This document shows positions 28,333-36,663 of a stretch of 64,000 bases of DNA, one piece after another; position 1 is the first letter of the stretch; every line of letters begins with the position of its first letter. A model generated the notes under the pieces. That model was given only the letters and a program-made list of their open reading frames with translations. It ran no database searches and was not told the origin of the DNA. This DNA comes from Marinobacter sp. SS21 (GTDB lineage Bacteria > Pseudomonadota > Gammaproteobacteria > Pseudomonadales > Oleiphilaceae): NCBI RefSeq assembly GCF_028369065.1, contig NZ_JAQNDA010000002.1, forward strand, positions 420,773-484,772, written 5' to 3'. Made by a program: the position numbers and the translations under genes.

Positions 28333-30471
28333 CTAGGGCAGGCGGGTTGCCAGTAACAATCCCAACTCCTGGCGGGCGCCGCTGTTATTGACCAATCGCA
28401 GGAACAGGGATTGGTGATCGGCCGTAACAAATCCCGTAAGCACTTGAACGCCGTCGGTGAAACTGATCTGTCCATTGCCCAGATCCGCGTAACTGAGGGC
28501 GATGTCGGCGCTGGCCATGGCGGTGGGCGTACTTACCTTCGAAGACGCCACCGTGTGTTCCACCGTCAGGCCGGCGGTAGCCAGCGTGGCGGTGGTGGAC
28601 GAGGTTAGGGTCAGGGTGGCGTCCTGGTAATGGCTGAGCAGGTTGCTGTTCGCGGCCAGTCCCAGGGCCACACCCTGCACGCGGTAGCTTCCGCTGGTCG
28701 GGGCCAGGCCTGGAAACTGCTGGCCTGCCACCACCAGGCCATCGCCGATTTCCGAATCGTCCAGGTTGAACGCCAGCAGGTTGCCGTCGGGTGTGCTGGC
28801 ACCAATGCCATCGCTATCCAGATTGAGACGGCCGATTTGTTGGGGCCCGCTACTCAACTGGGCTTCCCGCAGGGTCAGGCTGTGCCCGCCCACACGGGCG
28901 CCCACCTGGGAGGCAACCGTGCCACTGCCGTCCCGGCTCAGGACCTGGGTTGTCAGGTTGCGGCTGATGCTGGAACCGTTCACCGTCCAGGTACCGATGG
29001 CGGACTCGGCGACGAACGGCGAGGCTAGGTTTTGATTCAGTTCCAGTCCCAGGGTCATTACGTTGTAGGTCTTGCCATCGAGGGTATCGAGACTGAAGTC
29101 TTCCGCTCTGGCCAGGTTGAGTTCAATGGCTGACAGATAGTGGTCGTCCAGGGTTTGCAACCGTTTCAGTTGGTCTCCCTGGCGCTCCAGCTCGATGGCC
29201 TTACCGGCACTGAAATAACCCGCGAGAACCTGGCTTGGAGTGGTGTCGCCGTCTGCGACGAAGGCATCGAGGAAGAACGGATTGCGGGTCCAGCCGATCA
29301 CCCGGGAGCTGTCCTGGCCGGTGATGCTCTGATAGAACGCTCGGCCAGTCACCAGGCGCACGGCGTCTTGCAGGGTCGCCGCACCCGGGGCGGTGGCGTG
29401 GGTGTTGAGGTCCCAGGTCTCGTTGCCACGGGAGAGGAAGTCGTTGCCGGCCGTCTGAACCAGTGTTTCCCGGCGGTAGGGAATATCGCCGGTGACCGAG
29501 GTGACATTGATGTCGAACACGTTGAAAGACGTCAGGGTAAGCGCAGGGTAGACGTGGGCACTGCCATTCTCGTCTTGCAGCAGTTCTTCCTGGGCGATGC
29601 GGACGCCCCATTGACCGGGGGCGCCGAGGTTGGGCTCGAGAAAACTTTGCCCGAGCTCAATGCCCAGCAACACGCTGTTGAAATCCACCGACGAAGCGGA
29701 AATCGTGCCGGCGGAGGCGCTGTCCAGCAGGGCGAAGCTCGCCATGTCCGCGGTGTAACTGACGAAGTCTCTGCGTTCGCCGAGGAGGGCAAGGGTGCCG
29801 GCACCGTCCAGATTGGAGGGGATCTCGATCTCGAAATCGTGGACCTGGTCGGCCAGGGTAGACCAGACATATTTGTTGAGACAGAGGTTGTCTTCGCCAC
29901 TGTTCACACAGCTCATCACCTGGTCGAACTCGGCTGCGCTGTAGGTGCTCAGTACGTCCCTGATCAGGAACTCGGAAAATGGATTGACCTTGATATCCCG
30001 GTCTTCGTCCGCGGCCAGTGAGCGGAACACCGTGTTGCCGAAAGACGCCTCGATGATCACGTCCGGGCCCAGAGGTTGGCCATCGCTGAAGGTAATGACG
30101 TGGCGACCGTTGCCTTCGGAGCGAAGGTCAACGTCCACCGACGCCAGCCTGGCCAGGGTATGATTTGAACGGTACACGTCAATTCGATCCGGCGTCACGA
30201 GGCGCAGGTTGCGGCGGGTCTCCTCGCCGTCCGGCGCGATGGCTGCCGGTACCTCAAGGCTGACCCGGACCTCATTGGCGGCAAGGCCGGAACTGTTGTT
30301 GGAATCGCCCGTGGTGCCGGACTGAAAATCATCCAGGGCATTGGTGGCGGGTGGGAAGGTGTTGGGTTTGCCAGCCGCTTCCTCAAGGGAGTCGTCACTA
30401 CCGCCGCCACAGGCCGTCAGCTGCACAGACAGGGCGATGAGTGTGAACAGAGCGGGGCGTTGCAACCACAT
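28333..30471 (-). CDS. Large lipoprotein of unknown function
   Basis: This is a 712-residue protein with a lipoprotein signal (LSVQLTAC, lipidated Cys21, followed by GGGSDD, which favours outer-membrane sorting). No known domain was recognised. The first 190 residues hold beta-rich segments (EVRVSLEVPAAIAPDGEE), and the C-terminal half is rich in Ser/Thr/Gly/Asp with repeated beta-like strands (SGSYRVQGVALGL; ATLTLTSSTTATLA). It is a single gene between the Bax-like gene and the YfaZ-like gene on the same strand. Surface or adhesin-like function is possible, but nothing in the sequence proves it. Confidence 0.8.
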   Translation of the reverse strand: MWLQRPALFTLIALSVQLTACGGGSDDSLEEAAGKPNTFPPATNALDDFQSGTTGDSNNSSGLAANEVRVSLEVPAAIAPDGEETRRNLRLVTPDRIDVYRSNHTLARLASVDVDLRSEGNGRHVITFSDGQPLGPDVIIEASFGNTVFRSLAADEDRDIKVNPFSEFLIRDVLSTYSAAEFDQVMSCVNSGEDNLCLNKYVWSTLADQVHDFEIEIPSNLDGAGTLALLGERRDFVSYTADMASFALLDSASAGTISASSVDFNSVLLGIELGQSFLEPNLGAPGQWGVRIAQEELLQDENGSAHVYPALTLTSFNVFDINVTSVTGDIPYRRETLVQTAGNDFLSRGNETWDLNTHATAPGAATLQDAVRLVTGRAFYQSITGQDSSRVIGWTRNPFFLDAFVADGDTTPSQVLAGYFSAGKAIELERQGDQLKRLQTLDDHYLSAIELNLARAEDFSLDTLDGKTYNVMTLGLELNQNLASPFVAESAIGTWTVNGSSISRNLTTQVLSRDGSGTVASQVGARVGGHSLTLREAQLSSGPQQIGRLNLDSDGIGASTPDGNLLAFNLDDSEIGDGLVVAGQQFPGLAPTSGSYRVQGVALGLAANSNLLSHYQDATLTLTSSTTATLATAGLTVEHTVASSKVSTPTAMASADIALSYADLGNGQISFTDGVQVLTGFVTADHQSLFLRLVNNSGARQELGLLLATRLP

Positions 30472-30601
30472 GCCGTAGATTCCATCGAAGAAGTGGAATC
30501 TCAGTGTAACAGGCGGGTTGGTTGGAAACAGTGAGTCAGGACACGAAATAACAGCGGAATGTCGCCGGTGGCGGGCCCTGGGCCGCCACCGGACGGCAGG
30601 T

Positions 30602-31159
30602 TTAGAAGTAGATCTTGAGGCCAGCCATGACGCCCTCGTCCAGGTTGACGTCTGTACGGAAGTCTTCCAGGTCGGTATTCAGGTAGCGATACCCCGCAAA
30701 CACTTCCGCGTTGCGAATAACCCGGTAGCTGCCGCGCAGTTCAATGCTGGTGAGATCCTCGGAATCGCCGAAGGACAGAATGTCCGGTGCAAAATGGGCG
30801 GAGCCGGTGAAGGAAAGACCAGGCACATTCGGAATGTTCAGGGTGGCGTAGCCGCCGATGCCGAGGGCGCCGCCGTCAAAGGGACTGTCGTCCCAATAAA
30901 TGCCTCGTACGCCCAGCCCGGCGGTGGTGGGCAGGTTGCCGATGGCGGTGCGGCCCTGGGCATGGAAGTCCAGATTGGTGATGTTTCGGCTACCTTCGTG
31001 GTAAGTATGGCCCAGGCCCAGTTGCAATTCGGAGTTGCCATCGAACAGGTTGACCTGGCCCTTGACGGAGTCGTCCGTCAGGCTGAGGTCGACGTCGGCA
31101 GCCATCACAGGGGCTGTCAGCAGGGACAGAGCAACAAGCGGAATACGGCAATACTTCAT
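30602..31159 (-). CDS. YfaZ-family outer-membrane protein
   Basis: This is a 185-residue protein with a signal peptide ending at APVMA (start MKYCRIPLVALSLL; AAAGGTG lies five bases before the ATG). The mature part begins ADVDLSLTDDSVKGQVNLFD and ends in Phe (GVMAGLKIYF), both typical of YfaZ-like small barrels. The longer frame upstream has no signal peptide and was not used. Function of the family is unknown; predicted location is the outer membrane. Confidence 0.85.
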   Translation of the reverse strand: MKYCRIPLVALSLLTAPVMAADVDLSLTDDSVKGQVNLFDGNSELQLGLGHTYHEGSRNITNLDFHAQGRTAIGNLPTTAGLGVRGIYWDDSPFDGGALGIGGYATLNIPNVPGLSFTGSAHFAPDILSFGDSEDLTSIELRGSYRVIRNAEVFAGYRYLNTDLEDFRTDVNLDEGVMAGLKIYF

Positions 31160-31304
31160 GCGGGCACCTTTGGTTTGATTTAACTCGTTGAATTGAATAC
31201 TTGCCAGCGCTGGGCAATGATTTTGACGCCATGGTAGCGGGAGGGTCCGGAGCACTCAACTTACAATGGGGTAAGACGAACACGATACCTATTGTGTGCA
31301 TGCT

Positions 31305-31400
31305 CGTAGGATGCTGGTGAGGCATAGCCGAACCGCATCAATCGCGCCTGAATCCAAGGGTATGACCGGTGCGGTTCGCGTTGCTCACCGGCATCCTACG
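31305..31400 (-). repeat. Palindromic GTAGGATGC repeat, copy 6 (inverted)
   Basis: This 96-bp copy lies in the opposite orientation to copies 1-5: the arm with CACCAGC-type sequence comes first (GTAGGATGCTGGTGAGGC) and the GCAAAGCGAA-type arm last. It sits between the YfaZ-like gene and yacG. Confidence 0.82.
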
Positions 31401-31439
31401 GGATTTGGAGCCTGGCCCTCGATCGTGCGGGATCCTCGC

Positions 31440-31631
31440 TCAATGTTGGGTTGAATCGAGGTCGCCTTGGTCCAGGTCATCGGGCGACACATTCTCTGCG
31501 GGCACGCGATAATCCTCATTGGCCCAGGCGCCCAGGTCAATGAGTTTGCAGCGCTCGCTACAGAACGGTCGAAACGGGTTCGAAGTATCCCATTCCACGG
31601 CTTTTTTACAGTTGGGGCAATCAACAATCAT
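31440..31631 (-). CDS. yacG: DNA gyrase inhibitor / zinc-binding protein YacG
   Basis: This is a 63-residue protein with four zinc-binding cysteines in CPNC (residues 5-8) and FCSERC (residues 23-28), then [15 protein letters not shown], the YacG signature, and an acidic tail. E. coli YacG binds GyrB and blocks gyrase DNA binding. In many genomes it lies near coaE and pilD, and both are nearby here. Its ATG lies in the last unit of a tandem repeat separating it from the kinase gene. Confidence 0.93.
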   Translation of the reverse strand: MIVDCPNCKKAVEWDTSNPFRPFCSERCKLIDLGAWANEDYRVPAENVSPDDLDQGDLDSTQH

Positions 31632-31717
31632 TCAGAAAACCACCTTGCATTCAGAAAACCACCTTTCATTCAAGAAACCACCTGCATTCAAGAAACCACC
31701 TGCATTCACGAAACGAC
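31629..31717 (-). repeat. Five-copy tandem repeat of the kinase-stop / yacG-start junction
   Basis: Read on the minus strand, five units of 18-19 bp follow the pattern GGTGGTTTYYTGAATG with small variations. ATGs end at 31705, 31687, 31669, 31650 and 31631. The first unit contains the kinase stop codon and the last contains the yacG start codon. Each unit carries a GGTGG-like purine-rich stretch and TGA-ATG. Confidence 0.9.
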
Positions 31718-34051
31718 CTTACAATACTGTTCCAGGACGGCGCGCAGCATTTCTATATTGACCGGTTTGGCCACAAAGGAATTCATTCCTGCCTGACGGC
31801 AGCGCTCTTCGTCTTTCTCCATGGCGCTGGCGGTGAGCGCAACTACCGGAATGGGCGCGCGGTGTTCATGCCGTTCCCATTCCCTCAGCCGGCGAGTGGC
31901 TTCAAAACCGTCGACCTTGGGCATCACGCAATCCATAAAGATGATGTCGAAGGGGTGCCACATCCACAGGCTGGCGGCGGCTTCGCCATCGTTGGCGGTC
32001 ATCACATCACAGCCCAACTTCTCCAGCAAGCGCCGGGTGAGCGTGCGATTGACCGGGTTATCCTCTACCAGCAGCACCCGCATGCGGCCGCCCGGCAAAT
32101 GCTGGCGCTGGGTGGTCGGGGCACCGGACTGCAGGGAAAAACGGGTCAGGAACTGGCGCTCGTCCGCGCTGGCGTCGAGAAACAGCTGGTGCAGGATGGG
32201 GCTCAGGCAAGACTCCCGCAGGGACTTGCTGAGGAACGCATCGGCGCCGGCCTGACGGAAGTGTTCCGCATCCCCCCGCTGGGGGTTGGAGGACAGGATC
32301 AGCAGCCGGGTACGGGCCCAATCGGGGTTGCCGCGAACCTGCCGGCACAGCAGATCGCTGTCCATGTCCGGGACGAAGCCATCGAGTACCACGGCGTCGA
32401 AGGGTTGGTGGCCATCCGCGGCCTGGCGCAGTGAGGTTAATGCTTCGCCGGCGGACTTCACGGCCTCAATACCGAGGTCATAGCGTGACAGCATTTCCAG
32501 GGTGATTTTGCGAGACAGCTCATAGGAATCCACCACCAGAATGCGCTTGCCCTGCAGCATTCGGGTATCGGGGCGAATCCTGGCAGCGCCGTCCGGCGCG
32601 ACCGGCAACGCCAGCTCTACCCAGAAGGTACTGCCTTCGCCGGGTTGGCTTTCCACGTCCAGGGTGCCGTCCATCAGGGTCACCAATTGCCGACAGATGG
32701 CCAAGCCCAAACCGGCACCGGGGGATTGACGCTGAAATCGTTGGCCGAGCTGGACGTAAGGCTCGTAAACCAGCGGCAGATCTTCCGGGTTGATGCCGAC
32801 GCCGGTGTCTTCCACGGCCAGCCGAATGCGGACGCGATCGTCCTGGCGGCCGAGCACCTCAATGCTGATCAATACGTGCCCGGAATCGGTGAATTTAATG
32901 GCGTTGGAGGTCAGGTTGAGCAGGATCTGGCGAATCCGTACCGGGTCGCCTTCCAGGCCGAAGGGCAAGTTCTCATCCACCCGTTGCTCCAGTGCCAGCC
33001 CCTTCTCCCTGGCGCGATTGCCCAACATATGCACCAGGTCGTTAAGGGTTTCCCGGAGGTCAAAGGGGATGGTCTCCAGAACCAGCTTGCCGGCCTCGAT
33101 GGCGGAGATGTCCAGCAGGTCATTGATGATGGCAGACAGGTTTTCCGAGGCGTTTTGCAGGGTCAGAACGTATTCTCGTTGTTCCTGGTCCAGCTGAGTA
33201 TCCGACAGCAGGCTGGCATATCCCAGCACCGACTGTAGCGGAATGCGCAGTTCGTGGCTGACATTGGCCAGAAACTGGTTCTTGGCGTGGTTTGCCTTGA
33301 CCGCTTCGTCGCGCTCGCCCTGGGACTGAATGGTGGTTTGGCGCAGGCTGCGGGTGTCTTCCAGTAACTGCAGACGCATGGTATTGAGCGCCTGCTCCAT
33401 TTCGCTGAGTTCATCGGGATGTTTGAGCGCCCGGCGTTTCAGTTTCAGCGGTTCGATCAGGGCATCGAGATTGAGGCGGGCGGCATAGCGGGACATGGCT
33501 TCCAGGTGTCGGGACAAGGTGAAGCGAACGATCACCAGTAGGCCCAGGGTGCCTAGCATGACGACAAATGACTGAAACAGTAGGGTCAGAACCACCCGGT
33601 CCATGAGCTGCTGGTAGGCCACTTCCACCGACGAGGTCAGGGTCAACGTGCCCAGCGAAACGGGTTCATTGAGCTGGGGGCGCTTGTAGATCAGTGGAAA
33701 GGTCTGGCTGATCACCCGGCCCTCGGGATAGATACCGGCGACAAAGGCATCACCCTCCGGAACCCGTACTTCGGCATGGGCGATATCCGGTAGGTTGAGG
33801 ATGGCATCAATGGTGTTGGCCACCTCACTGTAGTTCAGTAGCCAGAGGTTGTTGCTGAGCGTGCCGGAAATCAGGTCGGCTGCTTTCTTCTGGGAGGTTT
33901 TTAATTCGTCGGTACGGCTGTCCAGTTCTCCGATCATTTGCAGACCGGTCGCGAGAATGGAAACCACCACACTGAACAGTAGGACGTAAATGAGCAATCG
34001 TGCTGCCAGCGGGCGCACGCCCATTTTCTTCAGCAAGTTGGTTAATGGCAA
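31706..34051 (-). CDS. Membrane-bound hybrid histidine kinase with two receiver domains
   Basis: This is a 781-residue hybrid sensor. Membrane helices at about residues 20-40 and 155-178 flank a periplasmic sensor domain. A HAMP-like linker, HisKA with His266 (NVSHELRIPLQ), HATPase (NLTSNAIKF, DTGVGI, GAGLGLAIC), REC1 at about 497-615 (acceptor in VVLDGF) and REC2 at about 657-781 (LLVEDNPVNR, acceptor in FMDCVMP) follow. REC1 lacks the usual acidic pair (VVDSYE), so it may be weak. There is no HPt domain or adjacent response regulator. The signal and target are unknown. Confidence 0.93.
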   Translation of the reverse strand: MPLTNLLKKMGVRPLAARLLIYVLLFSVVVSILATGLQMIGELDSRTDELKTSQKKAADLISGTLSNNLWLLNYSEVANTIDAILNLPDIAHAEVRVPEGDAFVAGIYPEGRVISQTFPLIYKRPQLNEPVSLGTLTLTSSVEVAYQQLMDRVVLTLLFQSFVVMLGTLGLLVIVRFTLSRHLEAMSRYAARLNLDALIEPLKLKRRALKHPDELSEMEQALNTMRLQLLEDTRSLRQTTIQSQGERDEAVKANHAKNQFLANVSHELRIPLQSVLGYASLLSDTQLDQEQREYVLTLQNASENLSAIINDLLDISAIEAGKLVLETIPFDLRETLNDLVHMLGNRAREKGLALEQRVDENLPFGLEGDPVRIRQILLNLTSNAIKFTDSGHVLISIEVLGRQDDRVRIRLAVEDTGVGINPEDLPLVYEPYVQLGQRFQRQSPGAGLGLAICRQLVTLMDGTLDVESQPGEGSTFWVELALPVAPDGAARIRPDTRMLQGKRILVVDSYELSRKITLEMLSRYDLGIEAVKSAGEALTSLRQAADGHQPFDAVVLDGFVPDMDSDLLCRQVRGNPDWARTRLLILSSNPQRGDAEHFRQAGADAFLSKSLRESCLSPILHQLFLDASADERQFLTRFSLQSGAPTTQRQHLPGGRMRVLLVEDNPVNRTLTRRLLEKLGCDVMTANDGEAAASLWMWHPFDIIFMDCVMPKVDGFEATRRLREWERHEHRAPIPVVALTASAMEKDEERCRQAGMNSFVAKPVNIEMLRAVLEQYCKVVS

Positions 34052-34113
34052 AGCACGCGTTCCCTGACTCGTCGAGTTCCTGAATAATGCCTGTCTATTT
34101 CCTGAGCGGAAGT

Positions 34114-34911
34114 TTAACAGACACTTAGCACCTCGACACTATTCACGGGCAAAGATACAGGGGGTTCTGGGCAAGGCGCCGGGGGCGATACGGTGGGCGC
34201 TGATGCCGAGGCTATGAAACGAAACCGCACATTGAGGTCATACAGATGAGCCCCGTAAATGCGGTCCTCATCGCGGCCGCGACGGAACGAGGGGCGAGGA
34301 TCGTAGCTGACGACATCCTCGATCAGCGCCCGAAAGTCCGGGTAGCGCTCCGGATCCAGCCCAGTCAGCTGCTGCTCCGCCTCATCGCTGAACCTTACTG
34401 GCAATCGCTCGGTGGGGGGCGTGTCGGCCCAGCCCAGGCTCGCGTCTGGAATGGCGTCGGCAAAAGGTAGGTAGGGCTTGATGTCCAGGATGGGGGTGCC
34501 GTCGATCAGGTCGTGATCGCGGATACGCAAGATCAGTTGGTTGCCCTGCCGGCGCAGACCTTCATTGTGGACCACCGACAGTCCCAGGCTATTGGGGCGG
34601 AACGGTGAGCGGCTGGCAAACACCCCCATCTTCTTGTTGCCGCCCAGCCGTGGCGGACGCACCACGGGACGCCACTCTTCCCGAACTGCCTCATGGAACT
34701 GAAACGTTAGCCAGAGGTGGCTGCAGGATTCCAATCCACGAAAGGCATCCTCCCGATCAAATGGAGGCTGGATGACCAGATCTGCCCACGCATGCCGGGT
34801 GAGTCCAGGTTGTCGGGGCACGCCGAACTTGTCCCGAAAACAGGACCGGGTGAGGGCAATCGGGGTCAGGGTCAGCGCGTCGGTGGCAGGTTTGGAACGG
34901 TGTCGACTCAT
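34114..34911 (-). CDS. trmO: tRNA (adenine-N6)-methyltransferase TrmO (TsaA family)
   Basis: This is a 265-residue TsaA/TrmO protein, which in E. coli methylates t6A37 of tRNA-Thr using SAM. The signatures DKFGVPRQPGL, KKMGVFASRSPFRPNSLGLS and DLIDGTPILDIKPYLPFAD are complete. The C-terminus carries a Pro/Ser-rich tail of about 30 residues (SAPTVSPPAPCPEPP) beyond the usual end of the family. Its start overlaps the upstream gene's stop by 4 bp. Confidence 0.93.
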   Translation of the reverse strand: MSRHRSKPATDALTLTPIALTRSCFRDKFGVPRQPGLTRHAWADLVIQPPFDREDAFRGLESCSHLWLTFQFHEAVREEWRPVVRPPRLGGNKKMGVFASRSPFRPNSLGLSVVHNEGLRRQGNQLILRIRDHDLIDGTPILDIKPYLPFADAIPDASLGWADTPPTERLPVRFSDEAEQQLTGLDPERYPDFRALIEDVVSYDPRPSFRRGRDEDRIYGAHLYDLNVRFRFIASASAPTVSPPAPCPEPPVSLPVNSVEVLSVC

Positions 34912-36011
34912 CGCTCGAGATTTCCGGAGAAGTACATTTCAATTCGAACAATCAAAGAGGTGCGATCCTTGAAACTGGCATCCCTGGGGAACTCGATGGC
35001 AGGAATCAGTTCGCCAAAAAGCCAACTATGATACAGCCGATAACGGTAGGTGACATCGGCAAAGTAGCTGGTGGTGCGCCAATTGGGCTGACTTTCACCC
35101 AAGATACCGATCCGGGGGTTAACGGTGGCCCGGTTGTTCAGCTCCTTGAAGCCATTGGCGGTCTGGGACATCATGAATTCGCGCTCCCGGTGCACCCACT
35201 CCAGTTCCGATGCCACCAACAATCTCCAGCCCTTACCGACCTCCCGGCCAAAGCTGACCCGCGATCGCTCACCCCAGCCGGTCTGGTGAAAGTAGAAGAA
35301 GCGTTGGTCGGCCAGAAGTGTCCAGTCTTCGTCCAATTGCCAGCGCTTGCGCGCCGTCGCCCGCCAGAAAGCGTCAGGGGGAATGCGTAGGCGGATACCG
35401 ACATCATTGCTTAGGTTGATGGCATCGCCAACCTCGGACAGAAAGCGCAGGGCGCCAGTGGCGTCGGTTTCGCTACGCTGGTCATCGGTGAGCTGACGGG
35501 TACGGCGTCGTTCTTCCAGCGGAATCAGCTCATCGCTTTCGCTCTCGATGACGAGACGGAGCTTTTCTTCCACCGTGGGAATGTCCAACCGGAATCGCCC
35601 TTCCGGCTCGAGTTGGAGGGGGTCGCCATACTCAGATTTTGTCGCGAAGCCAATACGGACGTAGCTGGCGTTATCCGGTAGCACGCTGTCGCTTCCCGAC
35701 AGGGTTCGGTCCGCCCATTCACCAAAACTCTGTACCAGGCGAGACCGACTGCGCTGGCTGCCAAGCACCCAGTTGGAGAATTGCAGCCAGTAGGAGTCTT
35801 CCGGCTCCAGCCAGTATTCGTCGGGATCGAACTGGTAGAACTCCAGTGGCAAGGCATCCACGGAGAGCGTCTCGGAAATATCGGGCTCGCGGACCGAAAC
35901 AATGGAGTCCGCCCAGCTGGCCAGGGGCACCGCACTCAGCAAGAGCAGAGTCCAGGATTTCAAGTGATGTTTAAGCAAATGCCACCAGGAACCGATTGTG
36001 CAGCGACTCAA
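34908..36011 (-). CDS. Predicted outer-membrane protein of unknown function
   Basis: This is a protein of up to 367 residues, not recognised as a named family. A signal peptide-like segment (LKSWTLLLLSAVPLASWADS) ends near SWA. The rest is rich in aromatic and charged residues with alternating strands (FADVTYRYRLYHSW), finishing near VRIEMYF, which suggests an outer-membrane beta barrel. The start is uncertain: a TTG at 36011 overlaps coaE by 41 bp, whereas a TTG at 35978 would give a neater signal peptide. It overlaps trmO by 4 bp, so coaE, this gene and trmO are probably one operon. Confidence 0.7.
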   Translation of the reverse strand: MSRCTIGSWWHLLKHHLKSWTLLLLSAVPLASWADSIVSVREPDISETLSVDALPLEFYQFDPDEYWLEPEDSYWLQFSNWVLGSQRSRSRLVQSFGEWADRTLSGSDSVLPDNASYVRIGFATKSEYGDPLQLEPEGRFRLDIPTVEEKLRLVIESESDELIPLEERRRTRQLTDDQRSETDATGALRFLSEVGDAINLSNDVGIRLRIPPDAFWRATARKRWQLDEDWTLLADQRFFYFHQTGWGERSRVSFGREVGKGWRLLVASELEWVHREREFMMSQTANGFKELNNRATVNPRIGILGESQPNWRTTSYFADVTYRYRLYHSWLFGELIPAIEFPRDASFKDRTSLIVRIEMYFSGNLER

Positions 36012-36573
36012 CCCGACGCTGAACGTCGGCCAATGAGACGCTATTATCGATCACTTCGCTGGCCTTTTTAAGTCGTTCTTCCCGGGGCATCTGAGCGGCG
36101 ATGATGCGCTCAACCTGAGTCTGGTCATTACTGTCCCGAGACATGGTGCGTTCGATCTGGGTTTCGACGGGCACATCCACCACCACCACCTGACGTGCCA
36201 ACTTGTGTTGATCGGTTTCCAGTAACAGCGGCGAGACCAGCAAGGCGTAGGGTAAGGGGTAGTTCTCCGGGGCGAGCTGGCGGATCAGCTCCTGGCGAAT
36301 CAGTGGGTGCAGCAGTTGTTCCAGCCATTGCCGTTGCGCCGGATCCTTGAACACGATGGCCCGCAGGGCGGCCCGATCCAGACTGCCCTCACTCGTGAGA
36401 ATCTCCGCACCAAAGTGTTCCCGAATCGACGCCAAGGCCGGCTGTCCCGGCTCCACCACCTGGCGGGCAACGTCATCGGCGTCCACCCAATGCACGCCCA
36501 GCTCGCCAAACAGCTTGGCCACGGTGGACTTGCCACTGCCAATACCACCGGTCAGACCTACGATCTGTGTCAT
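35971..36573 (-). CDS. coaE: Dephospho-CoA kinase CoaE
   Basis: This is a 200-residue kinase for the last step of coenzyme A synthesis. P-loop GGIGSGKST is at residues 9-17, HWVDADDVARQVVEPG follows, and the LLLETD and R-rich lid regions are present. It lies downstream of pilD on the same strand; the pilB-pilC-pilD-coaE-yacG order is conserved in Pseudomonas and relatives, although here other genes separate coaE from yacG. Confidence 0.95.
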   Translation of the reverse strand: MTQIVGLTGGIGSGKSTVAKLFGELGVHWVDADDVARQVVEPGQPALASIREHFGAEILTSEGSLDRAALRAIVFKDPAQRQWLEQLLHPLIRQELIRQLAPENYPLPYALLVSPLLLETDQHKLARQVVVVDVPVETQIERTMSRDSNDQTQVERIIAAQMPREERLKKASEVIDNSVSLADVQRRVESLHNRFLVAFA

Positions 36574-36601
36574 ATTCTACGTACGTCCTTAAGCCAAATC
36601 C

Positions 36602-36636
36602 CGTAGGATGCGCTGAGCAAAGCGATGCGCATCACC
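36602..36636 (+). repeat. Half copy of the GTAGGATGC repeat (variant), copy 7
   Basis: The arm CGTAGGATGCGCTGAGCAAA continues to GATGCGCATCAC. It keeps the GTAGGATGC start and the GAGCAAAGCGA core but has its own GATGCGC/GCGCATC inverted repeat and no right arm. It lies in the 90-bp gap between pilD and coaE. Confidence 0.65.
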
Positions 36637-36663
36637 CGTGCCCACTTGCACCGTGCTACAACG

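Noticed and set aside
31629..31717. Short regularly spaced repeats considered as a CRISPR array
   Set aside because: Units are 18-19 bp, directly adjacent with no unique spacers, and no cas genes are near; they are tandem copies of a gene junction.
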